From CADEDH01 sp047971245 (GTDB lineage Bacteria; Actinomycetota; Acidimicrobiia; Acidimicrobiales; SZUA-35): 36,013 bases of DNA. The DNA lies in the NCBI GenBank assembly GCA_047971245.1, contig JBKDZN010000168.1, forward strand, positions 1 to 36,013, written 5' to 3'. How positions within the stretch are numbered: the stretch's first letter is position 1; each line of letters starts with the position of its first letter. This document shows positions 31,066 through 36,013 of the stretch, piece after piece. The notes under the pieces were generated by a model, which did not search any database, was not told the DNA's origin, and saw only the letters and a list, made by a program, of their open reading frames with translations. The translations under genes and the position numbers were made by a program.

Positions 31066-32829
31066 TCAGCTCTTCCGGTTGACCCGGACCGTCTCCTCCT
31101 CGACCACGGTGATGCGAATCCCGCCGACCAGGTCGGAGATGAGGTTGAACACCACCGCGAGCAGAACGGCGATGAGCGACGAGGCCAGGGTGAGAATACC
31201 GGCCGCCACCAGGGCAGCTCGGAAGACCACGTCCTCGTGGATCTCGAACACGGTGTAGTCGCCCAGTTCTCGGACGAAGTTCTCGATGTTGCCGATCGTC
31301 CCGGCCGCATCGGCGACACTCCAGACCAGCACGCTGGCCCGCAGCATCGCCGCGAACACACACAGCTGGAACAACACCGAGAAGGTCAGCACCGACCACG
31401 GATCGACGTGCCGGATCACGCGCCGGACCTTGCGGGCCCGGACACGTTGCGACCGGTTGCGGAGCCCATCTTCGAGGAGCTGCGGCATTCGTGACGCCAG
31501 ATCCCCGGCCCGAGCCGCCGCAGCCGACGAACCCGCCCGGACCGCAGCCCCCGATCCCGCCGAGCGGGTGGGCTCGGGGACCACTGACGGGGCTTCGGCG
31601 GGGCTCGTCGGCGCCGGTGGGGCCACGGGCGCCGGGGCCGGCGCGGCGGCAACGGGCGCAACCACCCCGGGATCGATCCGTGGATCCACCACGGCCACGT
31701 CGGTGCCCAGATCATTGGTGGTCTGCATCGCCTCGTCGATCAGGGGGGCTTCGGCCACCCCGGCGAAGGGACCGGCCAGGTCATCACCGTCGGTTTCGGG
31801 TTCGAAACCGACCGCATCGTGCTGGTCGACCGGTTCGAAGCCGACCGTGGCCGCGTGGGAGTCCAGTGGCTCGTCGGCGTAGACGTCACCGGCGTCGAGG
31901 TCGCGGTAGCCATCGTGCTCGGCGTCGACCGGCGCCCCGTCAGCCGGGTAGGCGGCGTGAGCGAGTTCGGCGTGATCATCCCCGTAGCCGTCGGCCGACT
32001 CGAAGCCGGCGGAAGGATCCGGAGCCCCGAGTACCTCGGCCACGACATCCGCGGCCACCGGAGCGGTGACGGCCGGATCAACCCCCTCGTCGGCGAAGTC
32101 GGCGCCGGGGTCGGTGGCGTCGGCCCCGGGGACAGGATCGGCGAACCGATCGGCGATCGCGGCTTCATCCATCGGCGGACGGGAGCGGGTGCTCCCCGAC
32201 CGCGTGTCGAACGCGTGGTCGAAGGCGAGGGAGGACTCGGACGCGCCGTTGACACCGTTCCCGGACGGATCGGTCTGCTCCCCGGTATCGGCGATGGGGG
32301 GCCAGTCCTCGACGACCTCATTCGTTTCGATGAGGTCGGCCGGGAAGGAGGCGGTCTCGGCCGCCCGGTCGGATGGGGTCCACACATGACCGTTCGTCGA
32401 CGTGTTGCTCTCGACGTCCGGATCAGTGACCGGATCCTCCGGGCGCTCGATCGGCGAGTGTCCGTTGGAGGACTCCGTCAGCGGCTCGGACTGGAGGTCG
32501 ATATCGAATGTGCGGGGGCCCTTACCTTTTCTTTTTTGGCCAGACATGGTCAGATCAACAACTTCGGCGGAGGGAGGCGGCGGGGCAGGTTCGCCGGGGG
32601 GTGGTGTGTGACCCCCGTCGGTACCGGCGACGTACTCGTGAGCGTCGGACGAGGTTGGGAACGGTGGCGGCGGGGGTTCGGCCACGATCCCGGCCGTACC
32701 CGCGGTCAACCAGCCGTCTTCACGGGTGCTGGTCGTCGTCTCGGCAGAGGGGGGCTCGAATCCGAGTGCGGCCACAAGGGCATCCTCGACACCTGGAGTG
32801 GGCCCAGTCACGGGTCGTTTGCCGGCCAT
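31066..32829 (-). CDS. DUF3566 membrane protein (Rv0007-like)
   Basis: A 587-residue protein. Only the C-terminal part (about 462-587) is conserved: basic RARKVRRVIRHVDPWSVL, a first helix (about 480-506), the GTIGNIENFVRELG segment and a second helix (about 537-562) ending FNLISDLVGGIRITVVEEE, which is the DUF3566 signature. The first 460 residues are low-complexity, acidic and Pro/Ala-rich, much longer than in typical homologs. DUF3566 genes follow gyrA in many actinobacteria, with tRNA-Ile next, as here. Cell-envelope or division roles have been proposed for neighbours of this locus, but its activity is unknown. The ATG at 32829 sits 9 nt after TACACT without a ribosome site, which suggests a leaderless mRNA. 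Confidence 0.88.
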   Translation of the reverse strand: MAGKRPVTGPTPGVEDALVAALGFEPPSAETTTSTREDGWLTAGTAGIVAEPPPPPFPTSSDAHEYVAGTDGGHTPPPGEPAPPPPSAEVVDLTMSGQKRKGKGPRTFDIDLQSEPLTESSNGHSPIERPEDPVTDPDVESNTSTNGHVWTPSDRAAETASFPADLIETNEVVEDWPPIADTGEQTDPSGNGVNGASESSLAFDHAFDTRSGSTRSRPPMDEAAIADRFADPVPGADATDPGADFADEGVDPAVTAPVAADVVAEVLGAPDPSAGFESADGYGDDHAELAHAAYPADGAPVDAEHDGYRDLDAGDVYADEPLDSHAATVGFEPVDQHDAVGFEPETDGDDLAGPFAGVAEAPLIDEAMQTTNDLGTDVAVVDPRIDPGVVAPVAAAPAPAPVAPPAPTSPAEAPSVVPEPTRSAGSGAAVRAGSSAAAARAGDLASRMPQLLEDGLRNRSQRVRARKVRRVIRHVDPWSVLTFSVLFQLCVFAAMLRASVLVWSVADAAGTIGNIENFVRELGDYTVFEIHEDVVFRAALVAAGILTLASSLIAVLLAVVFNLISDLVGGIRITVVEEETVRVNRKS

Positions 32830-32838
32830 ACCGGACGA

Positions 32839-32844
32839 AGTGTA
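32839..32844 (-). promoter_or_regulatory. -10 element for the DUF3566 gene
   Basis: TACACT on the minus strand, followed by 9 nt and the ATG at 32829. The transcript probably starts at or within a few bases of the start codon. Confidence 0.5.
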
Positions 32845-32880
32845 GGCGACACTGGGCTGATCCTCTCCTCGACGGGGGGA

Positions 32881-33258
32881 TCAGCCCCCGAAGCGGGAGG
32901 CCGCAGCGGTGGCGGACACCATGCCTCGACCGACAACGACGCGGACCCGATCGCCCCGGTCGTCGTAGGTGATCAGGTCCACCCCGTTGGCGGCCGCGAT
33001 CCGTTGGGCCCCGGGTCGGCCCTCGACCGCCCCGGCCAGGGCGGCGGCGTCGGCCGCGGTCTGGGTCTCGGCCCTCACCACGGCAAACTCCGCCAGCGAC
33101 ACCACGCCCATGGCCAGGGCGACCGCACCACCGATCACGCCGGCCAGCAGGACCGTGACCGCCCCACCGTCGCGGTCCCGCTCTCCTCCGGCCGCGGCCG
33201 GCACGGATCGTGCGCCTCCCCTTGGTCGAACGGGCCGCCCCGGGCCAATCGGTGTCAC
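32881..33258 (-). CDS. TadE/TadG-like (Rv3654c-like) single-helix protein
   Basis: A 125-residue protein with a short basic N-terminus, a membrane helix (about 33-60; GGAVTVLLAGVIGGAVALAM) and the segment AEFAVVRAETQTAADAAALAGA, which is the pattern of TadE/TadG-like pilus-assembly and secretion-neighbourhood proteins. The tail forms strands (VDLITYDDRGDRVRVVVGRG). The start is uncertain: GTG at 33258 is chosen, with no clear ribosome site; the longer frame to 33354 would begin with TTG. It lies between gyrA and the DUF3566 gene, an unusual place since no other Tad genes are near. Confidence 0.7.
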   Translation of the reverse strand: MTPIGPGRPVRPRGGARSVPAAAGGERDRDGGAVTVLLAGVIGGAVALAMGVVSLAEFAVVRAETQTAADAAALAGAVEGRPGAQRIAAANGVDLITYDDRGDRVRVVVGRGMVSATAAASRFGG

Positions 33259-33407
33259 ACGGATCCAAGCGCGCCGGGGCGGCTCATGGTGACCGATGAC
33301 CCGGACGCCGGCCGGCCGCCCGACCCGACAACGGTTCCCGGGTTCCGGGGGCAAACAGGGATAGACGGGTCCGATTGGGTATGATTCGGGTGGCTCGGGG
33401 ATTCGGG

Positions 33408-35972
33408 TCAGATTGATGGAGGCCCGTCGGGGCGTTCCGGGTCGGGCCCGTGACCGTCGACCGCATCACCAACGACCGCGTCCCCACCGTCGACCGCATC
33501 ACCGTCGGTGTCGTCCCCCTCGGTCTCGACCCGGAACAGGCGGGCCACCGCGCTGACCTGATCGTTGGGGGCAAGGCTCATGATGGTGACCCCGGAGGCG
33601 TCCCGGCCCTGTTGTGACACATCGGCCACCGCAGTACGGATCACCACGCCGCCCGAGGAGATCAGCAGGATCTCGTCGTCCGGGCCGACGAACATGGCCG
33701 CCACCACCTGACCCTTGCGATCATTGACCGTGACCGCCCGCACACCGAGGCCGGCCCGCCGTTTCACGCTGAACAGGTTCGGATCGACCCGCTTGCCGAA
33801 CCCCTCACTGGTCACCACCAGGAGCTCGGTGTCGTTGCTGAACACATCGCACGACACGAGTTCGTCGCCGTCCCGGAACTTCATCCCCTGCACGCCCGCG
33901 GCGGTGCGGCCCATCGGACGCACGTCGTCCTCGGAGAATCGGAGCGCCTGACCCCGCCGTGAGGCCATGAAGATGTCGTCCGACCCGTTGGTGGGCACCA
34001 CCGAAACGAGCTCGTCACCGTCGTTCAGACGGATGGCGATCAGACCGCCCCGCAACGACGAGTCGTAGGCGGTGAAGAGGGTCTTCTTGACCCTGCCCTG
34101 GCGGGTGGCGAAGAACAGGAACCGGTTGGTCTCGTAGTCGCGGGTGTCGATGATGGCCTGAATCCGCTCTTCACCCTGGAGTTGGAGCAGGTTGACCAGG
34201 GCCATGCCTCGCGAGGTGCGACTCGACACCGGGATCTCGTGGGCCTTCAACCGGTAGACCCGGCCCTGGTTGCTGAAGAACAGCAGGTAGGCGTGGGCGC
34301 TGGTGTGCAGGAGGTGGGTGACGATGTCGTCGGCGTCGTCCTTGAGCTTCGCTCCGGTGACCCCTCGGCCACCCCGGCCCTGGGTCCGGAACTCCTCGGC
34401 CGACACCGATTTCACGTACCCGGTGGACGACAGGGTGACCACGAGGTCCTCGTCGTCGATCAGGTCCTCGATGTCGAGCTCGCCCGGATCGTTCACGAGT
34501 TCGGTGAGCCGGGGGGTGGCGTGCTCGTCGGCGATGGCCGACATCTCCTCCTTGATGACCGTGTCGAGACGGAGCGGGTCGGCCAGGATCGCCTCCAGCT
34601 CGGTGATGACACCCTGCAGATCGTCGAGCTCGGTCTCCAGCTCGATCCGGGCCAGCCGGGTCAGGCGCCCGAGCTGCATGTCGAGGATGTAGTTGGCCTG
34701 CACCTCGGAGAACTCGAACGGCTCACTCATCAGGGCAGCCCGGGCCGCGGGCCGGTCCTCACTGGCCCGGATGGTGGCGATGATCTGATCGATCAGGTCG
34801 AGCGCCTTGAGCAGACCCTCCACCAGGTGGGCCCGATCCCGGGCCCGTTGCAGCCGGTACTCACTGCGGCGCCGGATGACCTCGCGCTGATGACCCACAT
34901 AGGCCACCAGGGCGTCCCGCAGGTTCAGGGTGCGGGGGATGCCGTCGACCAGGGCCACCATGTTGACGCTGAACGTCGACTGCATCGGGGTGTGCTTGTA
35001 GAGATTGTTCAGCACCACCAGGGGATTGGCGTCCCGCTTGAGGTCGAACACGAGGCGGGTTTTGCCCTTGGCCGACTCGTTGCGGATCTCCCGCAGGCCC
35101 GACAGGTCGCCCCGCTCCACCAGCTCGGCGGTCTTCCGGGCGATCTGGTCGACCGAGGTCTGGTAGGGCACCTCGGTGACGACAATCTGATGGTGGTTGC
35201 CCACCTCGAGGATCTCGGCGACCGCCCGCATCCGGATGGAGCCCCGACCACTCCGGTAGGCGTCACGGATCCCCACCCGACCCAGGATCTGACCCCGCGT
35301 CGGGAAATCGGGACCACGGACGAACTGCATCAGGTCGTCGGGGGTGGCGTCGGGATGATCGATCAGGTGGATGGCGGCGTCGACCGTTTCCCGCAGGTTG
35401 TGGGGCGGGATGTTCGTGGCCATACCCACCGCGATCCCCTGGCTGCCGTTGACCAGCAGATTCGGGAACCGGGACGGCAGGACGACCGGCTCCTCGTGCT
35501 TGCCGTCGAAGTTGGGGGCGAAATCTACGGTGTCCTCGTCGATGTCGGCCAGCAATTCCATCGCCAGGTTGGTGAGCCGGCACTCGGTGTAGCGATAGGC
35601 GGCCGGCGGATCGTCCGGGGAACCGAAGTTGCCGTGCGGATCGATGAGGGTGTGGCGAAGCGAGAAATCCTGACCCATCCGGACCAGGGCGTCGTAGATG
35701 GCGCTGTCTCCGTGCGGGTGATATTTGCCGATGACGTCACCCACCACGGTGGCGCACTTGACATGACCCCGATCGGGACGGTGACCGGCGTCGAACATCG
35801 ACCACAGGATTCGCCGGTGGACCGGCTTCAACCCGTCCCGGGCGTCGGGCAACGCCCTCGAGATGATGACCGACATCGCGTACTCGAGGAAGGATTGCTC
35901 CATCTCCGATTGGATCTCGATCGGTTCGACATTGTCGGGCTGTTCGCCCTCGGTGGTCGGCGTATCGGACAC
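33408..35972 (-). CDS. gyrA: DNA gyrase subunit A
   Basis: Catalytic subunit of gyrase, which breaks and rejoins DNA to introduce negative supercoils together with GyrB. The 854-residue product has the winged-helix/tower breakage-reunion domain with catalytic Tyr in AAYRYTE (Y128), the quinolone region HPHGDSAIYD with Ser90 and Asp94 (the residues usual in susceptible enzymes), and a C-terminal pinwheel of six repeats with a GyrA-box form QGRGGRG. An acidic tail ends it. Start choice: GGGAGG lies 5 nt before GTG at 35972, while GTG at 35978 overlaps that sequence, so 35972 is preferred. gyrB is expected just upstream, outside the window. Confidence 0.97.
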   Translation of the reverse strand: MSDTPTTEGEQPDNVEPIEIQSEMEQSFLEYAMSVIISRALPDARDGLKPVHRRILWSMFDAGHRPDRGHVKCATVVGDVIGKYHPHGDSAIYDALVRMGQDFSLRHTLIDPHGNFGSPDDPPAAYRYTECRLTNLAMELLADIDEDTVDFAPNFDGKHEEPVVLPSRFPNLLVNGSQGIAVGMATNIPPHNLRETVDAAIHLIDHPDATPDDLMQFVRGPDFPTRGQILGRVGIRDAYRSGRGSIRMRAVAEILEVGNHHQIVVTEVPYQTSVDQIARKTAELVERGDLSGLREIRNESAKGKTRLVFDLKRDANPLVVLNNLYKHTPMQSTFSVNMVALVDGIPRTLNLRDALVAYVGHQREVIRRRSEYRLQRARDRAHLVEGLLKALDLIDQIIATIRASEDRPAARAALMSEPFEFSEVQANYILDMQLGRLTRLARIELETELDDLQGVITELEAILADPLRLDTVIKEEMSAIADEHATPRLTELVNDPGELDIEDLIDDEDLVVTLSSTGYVKSVSAEEFRTQGRGGRGVTGAKLKDDADDIVTHLLHTSAHAYLLFFSNQGRVYRLKAHEIPVSSRTSRGMALVNLLQLQGEERIQAIIDTRDYETNRFLFFATRQGRVKKTLFTAYDSSLRGGLIAIRLNDGDELVSVVPTNGSDDIFMASRRGQALRFSEDDVRPMGRTAAGVQGMKFRDGDELVSCDVFSNDTELLVVTSEGFGKRVDPNLFSVKRRAGLGVRAVTVNDRKGQVVAAMFVGPDDEILLISSGGVVIRTAVADVSQQGRDASGVTIMSLAPNDQVSAVARLFRVETEGDDTDGDAVDGGDAVVGDAVDGHGPDPERPDGPPSI

Positions 35973-36013
35973 GGTCACCTCCCGAGGGTGGTCAGATATC
36001 CAGGAATCGGACG

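Noticed and set aside
33259..33354. Longer form of the TadE-like protein starting at TTG 33354
   Set aside because: Rare start codon without ribosome site, and an Arg/Pro-rich sequence with no membrane or family features.

Overview
This is a high-GC bacterial chromosome segment. The content points to an actinobacterium (Actinomycetota), and I suspect class Acidimicrobiia. The evidence is: gyrA followed by a DUF3566 membrane protein and tRNA-Ile, as around Rv0007 in mycobacteria; a mycothiol-dependent maleylpyruvate isomerase-type DinB-fold protein; a sunset-domain protein; many GTG starts; and several starts that look leaderless (a -10 hexamer, 7 nt, then ATG). The class-level placement is an inference. 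The window looks like ordinary chromosome: no phage, insertion sequence, CRISPR array or rRNA operon was seen.

Layout, left to right. (1) 1-1014: 5' part of a PLP-dependent threonine dehydratase/serine racemase-type enzyme (minus strand) and tRNA-Ser(GCT) with a terminator. (2) 1108-4523: a complete single-subunit quinol nitric oxide reductase (qNOR) behind a small dyad, then a DUF1444-like protein. (3) 4567-8319: SelO protein AMPylase (minus); a MerR-family regulator with a GyrI-like ligand domain and a textbook MerR promoter, coupled to a VOC-fold protein; then a frameshifted gene remnant. (4) 8443-11183: cytochrome P450, TetR regulator and creatininase-family amidohydrolase. (5) 11223-14281: two divergent coiled-coil proteins around tRNA-Arg(ACG). 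(6) 14337-21442: a redox-type lipoprotein, small membrane proteins, a PH-domain membrane protein, and a DUF4129 / MoxR / DUF58 cluster, a typical envelope or protein-complex maturation module. (7) 21466-22769: rpmB-rpmG (L28, cysteine-free L33) and a DinB/MDMPI-fold protein. (8) 22796-25030 (minus): a FliA/WhiG-type sigma factor with two identical-format upstream motifs, a Rossmann-fold dehydrogenase and a 61-residue membrane protein. (9) 25116-28863: an L,D-transpeptidase lipoprotein converging on a 918-residue protein that combines two sunset domains, one membrane helix and a BON domain. (10) 29068-30781 (minus): a GGDEF diguanylate cyclase and a carboxymuconolactone decarboxylase-like protein. 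(11) 30867-35972 (minus): gyrA, a TadE-like protein, the DUF3566 protein and tRNA-Ile(GAT) with its terminator.

The most notable items are the sunset-TM-BON protein, which joins domains that are separate proteins (ArfC and ArfA) in mycobacteria; the paired CTCA-N17-GTCGAA motifs exactly 60 bp apart upstream of the FliA/WhiG sigma factor; the recurring leaderless start geometry; and two short upstream ORFs joined by ATGA overlaps to envelope or coiled-coil genes.
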